Shown one piece after another: positions 41,938-52,002 of a DNA stretch of 64,000 nt. How positions within the stretch are numbered: position 1 is the stretch's first letter; every line of letters starts with the position of its first letter. The DNA comes from CAZMBI01 sp964564675 (lineage in GTDB: Bacteria; Pseudomonadota; Alphaproteobacteria; Rickettsiales; UBA3002), in the NCBI GenBank assembly GCA_964564675.1, contig CAZMBI010000005.1, positions 1-64,000 on the forward strand. Reading direction: 5' to 3'. Below the pieces are notes generated by a model. That model was given only the letters and a program-made list of their open reading frames with translations. It ran no database searches and was not told the origin of the DNA. A program made the position numbers and the translations under genes.

Positions 41938-43952
41938 CCATGCCCTCCTTATGTATCGTAATCTGCGTGCACAACGCCGCCGATTATGCCGAAATCTGCA
42001 TCGATTCCGTGTTGCGCCACACAAGCGGCGCATATGAACTGATTTTAGTCAATGACGGCTCGCAAACCGAAGCCACACGCGTGGTACAGTATTTTGCACG
42101 GGAATATCCGCATGTGCGTATGATCCATCACTCGACAGCCCAGGGCTACACCAAGGCGGCCAATGCCGGACTGCGTGCATCGGCGGCGGATTATACAATC
42201 CTGCTCAACAGCGACACCATCGTCTCACCGCAATGGGCGGAACGCCTCATCGCCTGCGGTGAAAGCGACCCGCGCATCGGGATTATCGGTCCGCTTTCCA
42301 ATGCCGCGACGTACCAATCCGTCCCGCGCGTGTTTGATGAACAGGGACAATGGCAACAAAACGTTCTGCCCGGTGATATCACGGTAACCCGATATGCCGA
42401 AGCCATCGCCGGTATCGCCGCGCGCAACTATCCGCGCCTGCCGGTGGCAAACGGATTTTGCTTTACCGTTAAACGCGCTGTGATCGACACCATCGGCTAT
42501 CTGGATGAAGAGACCTTCCCGCAAGGTTACGGCGAGGAAAACGACTATTGCATCCGTGCCGCTGATGCCGGTTTTGAGATTGCCATCGCAGATGATGTGT
42601 ATGTCTATCATGCGGTCTCGCAAAGTTTTGGCGAAAAGGCGCGCAAACAATTCACCCATGACGCGCACCATGCCATTCGCAGCAAATATTCCAAGCAACG
42701 GCTGGATGCGATTGACCAGGCCCTGCGCAGCGACCCGGTAATGGAGGCAATGCGTGATCGCATCATTCAGCTGATCGAACGCGCGCCGGGCTCTTCGGTT
42801 TACACACCGCAAACCCGGCATTTCCCCAAACCCAATCAGGATATGCATTGCCTGTTCCTGTTGCCGGATTGCACCGCCACGGCCGGGGGCACGCAGATGG
42901 TGGTGGAGCTGGCGCGCGGGCTGGCCGGGCTTGGCGTCGGCGTGCGGCTGGCGATCAAAGCCGCCATGCGCCAGGAGTTCGAGCAGTTCTTCCCGGCGGA
43001 TTTTCATCTGATGGATTTTTACCAGCGCGACGAGGAGCTTTACGCCAGGGCGGCGCATTATAACGTCGTGGTGGCGACAATTTATCATTCGATGCGCCAG
43101 CTCAAGCAGATAACCACGCGCTATCCGCATGTGCTGCCGCTTTATTTTGTGCAGGATTATGAACCGCTGTTCCATGACGAGCACCCGCATCTGAAAGAAC
43201 TGGCGCTTGAGAGCTACACCATGGTGCCGCATGCGCGGCTGGTTGCCATCAGCCCGTGGGTTCAGATGGTACTGTTCGAGCAGCACGGCCTGCAGGTGGA
43301 GTATTTCCGCGCCTGCCTGGATCACAGCCTGTTTTTCCCGGACTATGGACGGTCGCTCGACGAGCCGCTGACGGTTACCGCCATGATCCGTCCGCATACG
43401 CAGTGGCGCGCGCCCGCCCGCACCATGATGATTCTCAGGCAGCTCAAGGCCAAATTCGGTGATGCCGTCCACATCGCCATTTTCGGCTGTCGCGATGAGG
43501 ATCTATTGCGCGACGAGCTCGATAGTGACGTGGAGATGACCAACTATGGCGTGCTTAACCGGCACGATGTGGCAGGCCTGTTGCGTATGAGCGATATTTT
43601 CCTCGATTTATCTGATTTTCAGGCATTCGGCCGCACGGCGCTGGAAGCGTTGGCCTGCGGCTGCGCCGTGGTTGCTCCGCAAGCCGGCGGAGTCAGCGAT
43701 TTCGGCCGGCACGCCGATAATCTGCTGCTGATAGATACCGCTAACGAGATGCAGTGTTTTGCCGCGGCTTCCGAATTGGTGGCAAACGCCAAATTGCGGC
43801 TGCATCTGCGTGAGCACGCCATCGCCTCGGCGCAGGATTATTCCATCCATCGCGGCGCGCTGAGTTTTTTACAACTGGTACACCGCCTCAGCGCCGCCGA
43901 GGAAGCACCGACCGAACATCAATATCACCTTGCCTTGAAAAGCACCGGCTAA
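41934..43952 (+). CDS. Two-domain glycosyltransferase (GT2 + GT4-like)
   Basis: A 672-aa cytoplasmic enzyme for surface polysaccharide synthesis. Residues ~1-265 are a GT-A fold GT2 domain (LCIVICVHNAADYAEICIDS, VNDGSQTE, LLNSDTIVSPQW, GYGEENDYCIRAADAG). Residues ~300-665 are a GT-B fold domain resembling WsaF/GT4 rhamnosyltransferases (GGTQMVVELARGL, YFVQDYEPLFHDEH, and the E-x7-E-like DFQAFGRTALEALACGCAVV). The start at 41934 overlaps the upstream coil gene; the open frame upstream to 41811 is inside that gene. A bifunctional chain that adds two different sugars is plausible; the substrates are unknown. Confidence 0.88.
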   Translation: MTMPSLCIVICVHNAADYAEICIDSVLRHTSGAYELILVNDGSQTEATRVVQYFAREYPHVRMIHHSTAQGYTKAANAGLRASAADYTILLNSDTIVSPQWAERLIACGESDPRIGIIGPLSNAATYQSVPRVFDEQGQWQQNVLPGDITVTRYAEAIAGIAARNYPRLPVANGFCFTVKRAVIDTIGYLDEETFPQGYGEENDYCIRAADAGFEIAIADDVYVYHAVSQSFGEKARKQFTHDAHHAIRSKYSKQRLDAIDQALRSDPVMEAMRDRIIQLIERAPGSSVYTPQTRHFPKPNQDMHCLFLLPDCTATAGGTQMVVELARGLAGLGVGVRLAIKAAMRQEFEQFFPADFHLMDFYQRDEELYARAAHYNVVVATIYHSMRQLKQITTRYPHVLPLYFVQDYEPLFHDEHPHLKELALESYTMVPHARLVAISPWVQMVLFEQHGLQVEYFRACLDHSLFFPDYGRSLDEPLTVTAMIRPHTQWRAPARTMMILRQLKAKFGDAVHIAIFGCRDEDLLRDELDSDVEMTNYGVLNRHDVAGLLRMSDIFLDLSDFQAFGRTALEALACGCAVVAPQAGGVSDFGRHADNLLLIDTANEMQCFAAASELVANAKLRLHLREHAIASAQDYSIHRGALSFLQLVHRLSAAEEAPTEHQYHLALKSTG

Positions 43953-43987
43953 CTCCGTTATGGCCAGGCGGGCCGCCGGCCAACGGG

Positions 43988-46648
43988 TTAGTCCAGCTCC
44001 TTCAGCTCATACAGCAACGCCAGCGCGTCGCGCGGGGTCAGATCATCGAGACTGACCGCCTGCAGACGCTCACGCAGCGCATCGGACGATGCCTCGGTGG
44101 GGGCATCCGCCTGTGCGAACAACGGCAACTCGGTTGTTAACTGATGCAGCGGCGCATTTGCTTCGCCGCTTTCCAGCTGCCGCAGAATCGCCCGCGCGCG
44201 TTGTAAAACCGGCGGCGGCAAACCGGCCAGCTGCGCCACATGAATCCCATACGAGCGATCCGCCGTACCGGCAATTACCTGATGCAAAAATTTCACCTCG
44301 CCCTGCCACTCCTTGACCTGCATGGTATGGCATGACAGGCCCGGCAACTGTTCGGCTAGCCGGGTGAGCTCGTGATAATGCGTCGCGAACAGGCCGCGGC
44401 ACTGAATGGTATCATGCAGATATTCCACCACCGCCCAGGCGATCGACAGGCCATCATAGGTCGCCGTGCCACGGCCGATCTCATCCAGAATCACCAGCGA
44501 GTGCTCTCCGGCCTGCTGCACAATGGTGGCGGTTTCCACCATCTCAACCATAAAGGTGGACTGGCCGCGCGCCAGATCGTCAGCGGCGCCGACGCGGCTG
44601 AACAACCGGTCGATGACGCCGATATGCGCCGCCTGCGCCGGCACATAAGCACCCATCTGCGCCAGAATGGCAATCAGCGCGTTCTGCCGTAAAAACGTGC
44701 TTTTCCCGGCCATGTTAGGCCCGGTCAGCAACCACAGGCGCTGGGCATGGCTTAAATCGCAGTCATTGGCGATAAACGGCTCGGCCTCGCGCTGGCGTGC
44801 CGCCTCCACCACCGGGTGCCGCCCACCGCTCACCGCAAACGCTGTCGAGTCATCAATGTTCGGGCGGACATAGCGCTGGCAGCCGGCAAGCTCTGCCAGC
44901 GCGGCGAGCACATCCAGCTGCGCCAGCGCGCGGGCGGCGCGCATCAACTCGTCGGCGCCGGCGCTTACCTGTTCGACCAGCCCGCTGAAAATCTCCTGTT
45001 CCAGTTGCAAGGCCCGATCAGATGACTCGGCGATGGCACGCGCCGTTTCGGCCAGCTCGGTGGTGGTATAGCGCAGATTGTTAGCCAGCGTCTGGCGGTG
45101 AATAAAGGTTTCAGGCACCTTCTTTTCATGCGTCTGCGTAATTTCGATGAAATAGCCCAACACGTTATTAAACTTGATTTTCAGGCTGGCAATACCGCTT
45201 TCCTCGGCATAACGCGCCTGCATCCGGGCGATCACCTGCTTGGACTGAGCGCGTAGACGGCGCAACTCGTCCAGATCAGCCTGATACCCTTCCTGAATAA
45301 ATCCGCCGTCACGCGCCATCAGCGGCGGGGAATCCACCAGCGCCCGGGCCAGCCGGTCGCGCAGTTCGGTATGATCGCCCAGTCCGCGGCAGGCTTCGGC
45401 TATCAGCGCAGGTAAAGCCGCCGATCGGCTGAGGGGGCATGGCGCCTGCTCTTGCATCTCAAGCATCTGGCGCGCGGTAAAGGCCACTGCCAGCCCGTCG
45501 CGCACAGCCAGCAGATCACGCGGGCCGCCGCGCCCCAAGCACAAGCGGGAAACCGCCCGCTGCATATCGGGCGCCGATTGCAGCGCCTCACGCAGCCGCT
45601 CGCCCAGACCGCTTTGCTGTTGAAACCAGCCGATGGCTTCCTGACGCGCATGAATCGCCGGCAAATCGGTCAGCGGCGAGGTCAGCCAGCTGGCCAGCAG
45701 ACGCCCGCCGGCCCCGGTAACGGTCATATCAATGGTGCTCAGCAGGCTGCCCCTGCGGCTGCCGGAAAGCGTCTGGGTAAGCTCCAGATTACGCCGGGTG
45801 GCGCCATCGATCACCATGGCGGTGGCGGCCTGTTCTTTCTCCGGCGGATCAAGCCGCGGCAAAGACGCCACCTGCGTGAGGCGGATATATTCCAGCAGCG
45901 CGCCGCAGGCTGCGATATCAGCCTCGTTGAGCTCGCCGAAGGCCTCCAGCGCGGTCACCGCATAATGCAGCTGCAAGGCGCGCTCGGCCTTTTTAATGTC
46001 GAACTGGCTGGCCGGCTGCAGCGCCAGCGCCTGCTGCCAGGAAGCCAGCTCCCCTTTGAGTTGGGTATACAGCGCATCCGAAAGCAGCAGTTCCGCCGGG
46101 TTAATACGGGTCAGATCGGCCGACAGGCGGGCGCTGTGGGTTTCCATCAGCTGAAACTGACCGGTTGACAAATCCAGCCAGGCCAGCGCCCATTTGCCTT
46201 TCACCGTAGCCAGCGCCGCCAGATAGCGCGATTCGTTACTGGGCAACAGCGCGTCTTCGGTAATCGTGCCCGGGGTGACGATACGCACCACCTCGCGGCG
46301 GACCACCGCCTTATGCCCGCCACGCTTGCGGGCCTGTTCCGGTGTTTCCAGCTGTTCGCAGATCGCCACCTTGCGGCCCGAGGCGATGAGTTTTTGCAGA
46401 TAGCTTTCATGGCTGTGCGCTGGCACGCCACACATCGGGATATCCTCGCCCGCCTGTTTGCCGCGCCTGGTCAGCGCTATATCCAAAAGGGCGGCAGCGT
46501 CTTTGGCGTCATCGAAGAACAGTTCATAAAAATCCCCCATTCGGTAAAACAGCAGGCAATCCAGATGCTCGGCCTTAATGTCGAGATATTGCTGCATCGC
46601 CGGAGTGGCAAGGTCGCTTTCGGTAGTGGTCTGTGCGCGTGCGGACAT
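43988..46648 (-). CDS. mutS: DNA mismatch repair protein MutS
   Basis: It recognises mismatches and starts repair with MutL. The 886-aa protein has the mismatch-binding N-terminus with the Phe-x-Glu-type motif in FYRMGDFYELFFDDA, the core and clamp domains, Walker A TGPNMAGKSTFLRQ, Walker B VILDEIGRGTATYDG and the C-terminal helix-turn-helix. It diverges from maeB across 219 bp, a conserved pairing in alphaproteobacteria. Confidence 0.97.
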   Translation of the reverse strand: MSARAQTTTESDLATPAMQQYLDIKAEHLDCLLFYRMGDFYELFFDDAKDAAALLDIALTRRGKQAGEDIPMCGVPAHSHESYLQKLIASGRKVAICEQLETPEQARKRGGHKAVVRREVVRIVTPGTITEDALLPSNESRYLAALATVKGKWALAWLDLSTGQFQLMETHSARLSADLTRINPAELLLSDALYTQLKGELASWQQALALQPASQFDIKKAERALQLHYAVTALEAFGELNEADIAACGALLEYIRLTQVASLPRLDPPEKEQAATAMVIDGATRRNLELTQTLSGSRRGSLLSTIDMTVTGAGGRLLASWLTSPLTDLPAIHARQEAIGWFQQQSGLGERLREALQSAPDMQRAVSRLCLGRGGPRDLLAVRDGLAVAFTARQMLEMQEQAPCPLSRSAALPALIAEACRGLGDHTELRDRLARALVDSPPLMARDGGFIQEGYQADLDELRRLRAQSKQVIARMQARYAEESGIASLKIKFNNVLGYFIEITQTHEKKVPETFIHRQTLANNLRYTTTELAETARAIAESSDRALQLEQEIFSGLVEQVSAGADELMRAARALAQLDVLAALAELAGCQRYVRPNIDDSTAFAVSGGRHPVVEAARQREAEPFIANDCDLSHAQRLWLLTGPNMAGKSTFLRQNALIAILAQMGAYVPAQAAHIGVIDRLFSRVGAADDLARGQSTFMVEMVETATIVQQAGEHSLVILDEIGRGTATYDGLSIAWAVVEYLHDTIQCRGLFATHYHELTRLAEQLPGLSCHTMQVKEWQGEVKFLHQVIAGTADRSYGIHVAQLAGLPPPVLQRARAILRQLESGEANAPLHQLTTELPLFAQADAPTEASSDALRERLQAVSLDDLTPRDALALLYELKELD

Positions 46649-46867
46649 AGGGCCATTACTGCCATAGTCAGCTAATTATGAAAGGATAATTTACACCGCA
46701 TCTGGCTGGCAATCCAGCAGCAACCGCGCACTTAGCCTGCATTTTTGCTGCATTGCAGCGTGGGTTTTCCCTTTTTTTTGCGTTTACAGCCGTTATGATA
46801 CGATTTTTAAACAACTCGTCAGTCCTCCGTAATAGCGGAATGACGACTCACCATGACAGGATAGAAC

Positions 46868-49267
46868 ATGACAGGCGAACAGGCACGCATTACCGATGAA
46901 GAGGCGCTTCATTTTCATAAGAAAATCCAGCCGGGCAAGCTGGCAATTACAGCCACCAAGCCGCTGATTACGCAGCGCGATTTGTCGCTGGGCTATTCAC
47001 CCGGCGTAGCCGTTCCCTGTCAGGAAATCCATAAGGATCCAAACCTTGCCTATGAATACACTTCCAAGGGTAATTTTGTCGCCGTGATATCCAACGGCAG
47101 CGCCGTGCTCGGGCTGGGCAATCTGGGCGCGCTCGCCTCCAAACCGGTGATGGAGGGCAAAGCCATCCTGTTTAAGCGCTTTGCCGATATTGACGGCATC
47201 GACGTGGTCATCGACTCATCCGACCCTGATGAAATCATTAACGCCATTAAGCTGATCAGCCCGACCTATGGCGGCATCAATCTGGAAGACATCGCTGCGC
47301 CGGACTGCTTTATTATCGAGGAAAAGCTCAAAGAGTTGTGCGATATTCCGGTTTTTCACGATGACCAGCACGGCACGGCCATTATCGCCGCCGCCGGGCT
47401 GATCAATGCCGCGCATATTACGGGGCGCGATATCAAAAAGCTCAAAGTCGTGGTCAACGGGGCCGGCGCCGCCGGGATGTCATGTCTTGAGCTACTCAAA
47501 TATATGGGCGTGCCGCACGCCAATCTCCTGCTGTGTGATCGTAAGGGTGTGGTCTATGAAGGCCGCACCGAACAGATGAATCAATGGAAATCGCGCCATG
47601 CAGTGAAAACCAAAAAGCGCACACTGACGGAAGCCATGAGCGGTGCCGACGTGTTTTTAGGTCTGTCAGTAGCCGGCGCGATCAGCCAGGATATGGTGAA
47701 GTCGATGGCCAAAAATCCCATCATTTTCGCCATGGCCAACCCGACCCCGGAAATCATGCCGGAAGAGATTATGGCGGTGCGCGATGACGCGATTATTGCA
47801 ACCGGGCGTTCGGATTACCCCAACCAGGTTAATAATGTCATGGGCTTTCCGTATATTTTCCGTGGCGCGCTGGACGTGCGAGCGCGTGAAATTAACAACG
47901 AGATGAAAATCGCCGCCGCCGAGGCGCTGGCCAAACTGGCGCGCGAGGATGTCCCGGAGGAAGTCTCCGCCGCTTATTCGGGCCGCGAGATGAAATACGG
48001 GCCGGAATATATCATTCCTGCGCCGTTCGATCCGCGGCTGATTGCCACCATCCCGCCGGCGGTGGCGGACGCAGCCATGCAAACCGGCGTGGCACGTCAA
48101 CCGATTACTGATTTTGAAGCCTATAAGCGGGAATTGTCCGCCCGGCTGGATCCCACCGTCAGTTCGCTCAGCCAGATATTCGATAAGGTGCGCGCCAATC
48201 CGCAGCGCATCATTTATGCCGAAGGCGAAGAAGAAAAAACCATCCGCGCCGCCATGCACTGGCGCGATAACGGCTACGGCCAGCCCATCCTGGTCGGCCG
48301 GGCCGAACGTATTCGTGATACGATGAATGAAATCGGCCTGAAAAACGCCGATGATATCGAAATTGTTAATGCCGCCGTCAGCCCGCACGTGCAGCAATAT
48401 ATCGACTATTTATACGCCAAGCTGCAGCGTAAGGGCTTTCTCTATCGCGATATTGTGCGTATGGTCAAAAATGACCGCAATATTTTCGCTTCCTGCATGC
48501 TTGCCTGCGGCCATGGCGACGCCATGATCACCGGCCTCACCCGCGGCTATAACCGGGCGCTGGATAATATCTGCCGTGTGGTCGACACTAAAGACGGAGA
48601 AATCCCCTTTGCCATGTCAATGCTGGTGTTTAAGCAGCGTACAGTCTTTATCTCAGATGTCGCCGTGCAGGAACTGCCAAGCCCCTGGCAACTGGCCGAT
48701 ATTGCCGAGCACACCGCCAAGAAAGCCCGCCAGATGGGTCATGAGCCGCGTGTAGCCTTTTTATCCTATTCCAATTTCGGTAATCCGATGCGGGAGAAAT
48801 CTGAACGCATCCGCCTGGCTATCCAGGAGATGGATAACCGTAACGTTGATTTTGAATATGACGGCGAAATGTCCGCCGATGTGGCGCTTAATCGCGAACT
48901 GCTCAAGCTCTATCCGTTCTGCCGTTTAAGCGAACCGGCCAATGTGCTCGTGATGCCGGCGCTGCATTCGGCGCATATCGCCTCCAACCTGCTTGAGGAA
49001 CTGGGCGCCGGCACCAATGTCGGCCCCATCTTAAGCGGCATGGCCAAACCGGTGCAGATCGTGCCGATGGATGCTTCGGTGGCGGATATGATTAACCTGA
49101 CCGCCATCGCCGCTATTGATGCCATTGACAGCAATCCACACAGCGGAAGCCGCAAAACTAAGCGCGGCAATATCGGCAATAAGGGTAAAGCCACGCGCAC
49201 CAAGCCCAAACCCGCCGGCAAATCAACCGGCAAACCCACCGGCAGCAAAGCCAAGAAGGCCGCGTGA
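46868..49267 (+). CDS. maeB: NADP-dependent malic enzyme, MaeB type
   Basis: It oxidatively decarboxylates malate to pyruvate. The 799-aa protein has an N-terminal malic enzyme (residues ~1-430; SPGVAVPC, FHDDQHGTAII, NGAGAAGMSC, ATGRSDYPNQVNN) fused to a phosphotransacetylase-like regulatory domain (~440-755), the standard MaeB architecture. The last ~45 residues after AIDAIDSN form an unusual Lys/Gly/Thr/Pro-rich basic tail that most MaeB proteins lack. The ceramidase-like gene starts 3 bp after its stop. Confidence 0.95.
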   Translation: MTGEQARITDEEALHFHKKIQPGKLAITATKPLITQRDLSLGYSPGVAVPCQEIHKDPNLAYEYTSKGNFVAVISNGSAVLGLGNLGALASKPVMEGKAILFKRFADIDGIDVVIDSSDPDEIINAIKLISPTYGGINLEDIAAPDCFIIEEKLKELCDIPVFHDDQHGTAIIAAAGLINAAHITGRDIKKLKVVVNGAGAAGMSCLELLKYMGVPHANLLLCDRKGVVYEGRTEQMNQWKSRHAVKTKKRTLTEAMSGADVFLGLSVAGAISQDMVKSMAKNPIIFAMANPTPEIMPEEIMAVRDDAIIATGRSDYPNQVNNVMGFPYIFRGALDVRAREINNEMKIAAAEALAKLAREDVPEEVSAAYSGREMKYGPEYIIPAPFDPRLIATIPPAVADAAMQTGVARQPITDFEAYKRELSARLDPTVSSLSQIFDKVRANPQRIIYAEGEEEKTIRAAMHWRDNGYGQPILVGRAERIRDTMNEIGLKNADDIEIVNAAVSPHVQQYIDYLYAKLQRKGFLYRDIVRMVKNDRNIFASCMLACGHGDAMITGLTRGYNRALDNICRVVDTKDGEIPFAMSMLVFKQRTVFISDVAVQELPSPWQLADIAEHTAKKARQMGHEPRVAFLSYSNFGNPMREKSERIRLAIQEMDNRNVDFEYDGEMSADVALNRELLKLYPFCRLSEPANVLVMPALHSAHIASNLLEELGAGTNVGPILSGMAKPVQIVPMDASVADMINLTAIAAIDAIDSNPHSGSRKTKRGNIGNKGKATRTKPKPAGKSTGKPTGSKAKKAA

Positions 49268-49270
49268 GCG

Positions 49271-49954
49271 ATGCCGGCGACGGAATCTGCAGCCAAAAGC
49301 TATTTATTTGCTTACTGCGAGCGCGCGGGTGACCCCGGTTTCTGGGCGGAACCGCTCAATGCCGTCACCAATATCACCTTTTTAGTCTTTGCCTATTTAA
49401 GCTATCGCCTGCTGCGCGATGCGCCATCGCGCAGGTTTAAAGCTATCGGCGATATCTGGGTACTGGTGGCGGCGATGTTCGGTATCGGCATCGGCAGCGG
49501 CCTGTGGCATACGCATGCGGCGGCCGGCTGGACGGTCATCGCCGACATCATACCGATTTATATTTTCATTAATCTGTATATTTTCAGCCTGTTTATGCGC
49601 CAGGGCGGCTTGCGTTTCTGGCAGGCCGGTGTGCTCTGGCTAGTCTTTCAGGCCGGCAGCGTGGTCATGGAAATGAACTTCTCGCGCGATACGCTCAACG
49701 GCTCCATTATGTATCTGCCCAGCTTTGTGATGCTGCTGCTCGGCACGGCATGGCTGGGCTGGCGCGCCAATGCACAATGGAAGGCGATGGCGCTGGTCAC
49801 GGTTGCATTCACCATTTCGCTGGGCTTCCGCACCATCGATCTGATGGTATGTGATCAGTTCCCCTATGGCACCCATTTCCTGTGGCATATCTGTAATGCC
49901 TATGTCCTTTACCGCCTGGTGCTGATCGTCACGCCCAAATGGGAACGGGCGTAG
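49271..49954 (+). CDS. Ceramidase-like integral membrane protein (CREST family)
   Basis: A 227-aa protein with about seven hydrophobic helices. The alkaline ceramidase signatures are present: YCER...FWAEPLNAVTN near the N-terminus, GSGLWHTHAAAGWTVIADIIPI, and a late HFLWHICNAYVLY with the metal-ligand histidines. Members hydrolyse amide bonds of ceramides or related lipids at the membrane; bacterial homologues are poorly characterised and the substrate here is unknown. It probably shares a message with maeB. Confidence 0.85.
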   Translation: MPATESAAKSYLFAYCERAGDPGFWAEPLNAVTNITFLVFAYLSYRLLRDAPSRRFKAIGDIWVLVAAMFGIGIGSGLWHTHAAAGWTVIADIIPIYIFINLYIFSLFMRQGGLRFWQAGVLWLVFQAGSVVMEMNFSRDTLNGSIMYLPSFVMLLLGTAWLGWRANAQWKAMALVTVAFTISLGFRTIDLMVCDQFPYGTHFLWHICNAYVLYRLVLIVTPKWERA

Positions 49955-49976
49955 GTTCTGCTAATGACATCGCCAC

Positions 49977-50630
49977 TTAATGCCCGGCGCCGGTATAAAA
50001 ATACCAGCCAAGCCCGACGGTAAACAGGAAACAGCCATAAATACCGTGCTCGATCCACACCAGCGGAAATGATCGGGTTTTGCTGTAAGTATGCGCAAAT
50101 ATGAGCCCGCCGATCATGCTCATCACATAGGCCACCCAGTTATTAAAAATCAGATGCCCATGGCCGAAAGCCAGGCCGCTGGCGATCATCATTGTGCGTT
50201 CGCCGGGAAACAGCGCATCATAGCGATCATAGAAAAAGAGTCGGTAAATCACCTCCTGCGGGAATACCGACAAAAGCGGGTAAAACACCATGATCAAGGC
50301 CCATAACACGGTGCGCTCCTGCGGCAATCCGAATAATCGGCTTGGCTCATACCATTGCAGAAACCCGACCATTAATGCCGCGCAAATGAGAAAGCGAACC
50401 AGCATCAGCTTGTTGAGGTGGCCAGGCATGTGGCGGAACGAACATACCGCTGCGCGCACCGTTTGGCCCGTGCGTTTTTTCCATATCCATAAACAGATGA
50501 AAGTGACAGCCCATAACAGGCCAAATAAGGTGCGCGGCTCAAGCCATAGCCACATCACAACCGGCAGTATGACGAATAATAAAACAAATTCAGCAATCAG
50601 CCGCGGACGCGACGGATGGGACAAGCTCAC
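49977..50630 (-). CDS. CPBP-family (CAAX-protease-like) membrane protein
   Basis: A 217-aa protein with six hydrophobic helices. The CPBP/Abi glutamate motif appears as PQEVIYRLFF (one glutamate, with Gln in the place of the first of EExxxR), followed by FGHGHLIFNN and EHGIYGCFLF with the putative catalytic histidines. Such proteins are intramembrane metal-free proteases; the substrate is unknown. It converges with the ceramidase-like gene (22 bp) and diverges from nhaA. Confidence 0.82.
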   Translation of the reverse strand: MSLSHPSRPRLIAEFVLLFVILPVVMWLWLEPRTLFGLLWAVTFICLWIWKKRTGQTVRAAVCSFRHMPGHLNKLMLVRFLICAALMVGFLQWYEPSRLFGLPQERTVLWALIMVFYPLLSVFPQEVIYRLFFYDRYDALFPGERTMMIASGLAFGHGHLIFNNWVAYVMSMIGGLIFAHTYSKTRSFPLVWIEHGIYGCFLFTVGLGWYFYTGAGH

Positions 50631-50760
50631 AGGTCACTCCATACTATATCGGTATTGAGCATAAAACGAACGGAAAGCGAAGGAAAGCGTTGTGTTCGGC
50701 TTGAAGCTGGAATGAATCTGGGGTAATAACCTTGATGGCTTATAAACCATGAGGAGAAAG

Positions 50761-52002
50761 ATGGGAATGGAACCGCTGGCGAAAGTCGAAAAACCGGTTG
50801 ATCAGGCACTGACTGCGCTGAAGCAGTTTTTCAAGATGGAATCATCCGGCGGTTTGGTTCTCATGGCGGCGGCAGTGATGGCGCTGATTATGGCCAATTC
50901 GGGATGGGCGCCGATCTATCATCAGTTTCTGGATACGAAACTCGCCATCACCATCGGTGAAAGTGGCCTCAACAAGCCCTTATGGCTATGGATTAATGAC
51001 GGCCTGATGGCCATTTTCTTCTTTCTGGTTGGCATGGAAATCAAACGCGAAATTGTCGACGGTCAGCTTTCCTCGCGCGAGCAGGCCTCGCTTCCCTTCG
51101 TTGCCGCTGTGGGTGGCATGGCCGTACCGGCATTGATTTACGTGTTTATCAATTCGGGCAATCCCGAAACCATAAGTGGCTGGGCCATTCCTGCGGCCAC
51201 TGATATCGCCTTCGCCCTTGGCGTGCTGGCGCTGTTCGGCAAGCGCGTGCCGCTGGCGCTCAAAGTCTTTTTGATGGCGGTGGCGGTGATCGATGATCTG
51301 GGCGCGGTGCTTATCATCGCGCTGTTTTATACCGCGGAACTCTCCACCAAAGCCCTGCTTCTGGCGGCGCTCTGCCTGAGCGCGCTGATAGTGCTCAACC
51401 AGATGAAGTCCCCATATGTCTCGGCCTATGTCTTTATCGGCATCCTGATGTGGATTGCGGTGCTCAAATCCGGTGTGCACGCTACCATTGCCGGCGTACT
51501 GCTTGGCTTCGTGATACCGCACCGCTTAAAAAATCCCAGCGGCCATTCCATCCTGCAGGATCTGGAACATGGACTCCACCCCTGGGTCGCCTTCGGTGTG
51601 CTGCCTATTTTCGCCTTTGCCAATGCCGGTATCTCGTTTGAAGGCCTCACCTTTTCCCACATGCTCGATCCGCTGCCGCTGGGTATTGCGCTCGGGCTAT
51701 TTTTCGGCAAGCAGATCGGGGTGTTCGGCTTCACCTATCTTGCCAGCTCCACCGGAATCATCAAACGCCCGACGGGTACGAACTGGATGCAGTTTTATGG
51801 CGTATCCATGCTATGCGGGATCGGCTTTACGATGAGTCTGTTTATCGGCAATCTGGCGTTTGACAGCACGCTGCTTGAAACTGAAACCCGGATCGGGGTT
51901 ATGAGCGGCTCGCTTGCATCGGCGCTGGTTGGCTGTTTGATTCTGCACCTGTCGTTGCCGAAGAAGGCAAAAGCCGCCCAGCCTGCCGGCGCCACAACCT
52001 GA
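50761..52002 (+). CDS. nhaA: Na+/H+ antiporter NhaA
   Basis: It exports sodium in exchange for protons at alkaline pH. The 413-aa product has about 12 membrane helices and the paired aspartates in VAVIDDLGAVLIIALFY that bind the ions. Typical segments NDGLMAIFFFLVGMEIKRE and ATDIAFALGVLALFG are intact. ATG 50761 was chosen because GAGGAG lies 4 bp before it; ATG 50749 precedes this site and ATG 50767 is possible. Its 3' end overlaps the convergent mutY by 104 bp. Confidence 0.96.
   Translation: MGMEPLAKVEKPVDQALTALKQFFKMESSGGLVLMAAAVMALIMANSGWAPIYHQFLDTKLAITIGESGLNKPLWLWINDGLMAIFFFLVGMEIKREIVDGQLSSREQASLPFVAAVGGMAVPALIYVFINSGNPETISGWAIPAATDIAFALGVLALFGKRVPLALKVFLMAVAVIDDLGAVLIIALFYTAELSTKALLLAALCLSALIVLNQMKSPYVSAYVFIGILMWIAVLKSGVHATIAGVLLGFVIPHRLKNPSGHSILQDLEHGLHPWVAFGVLPIFAFANAGISFEGLTFSHMLDPLPLGIALGLFFGKQIGVFGFTYLASSTGIIKRPTGTNWMQFYGVSMLCGIGFTMSLFIGNLAFDSTLLETETRIGVMSGSLASALVGCLILHLSLPKKAKAAQPAGATT

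Noticed and set aside
42225..43472. 415-codon open frame on the minus strand opposite the two-domain glycosyltransferase
   Set aside because: It is antisense to a clearly coding gene with intact GT motifs and shows no motif or ribosome binding site of its own.
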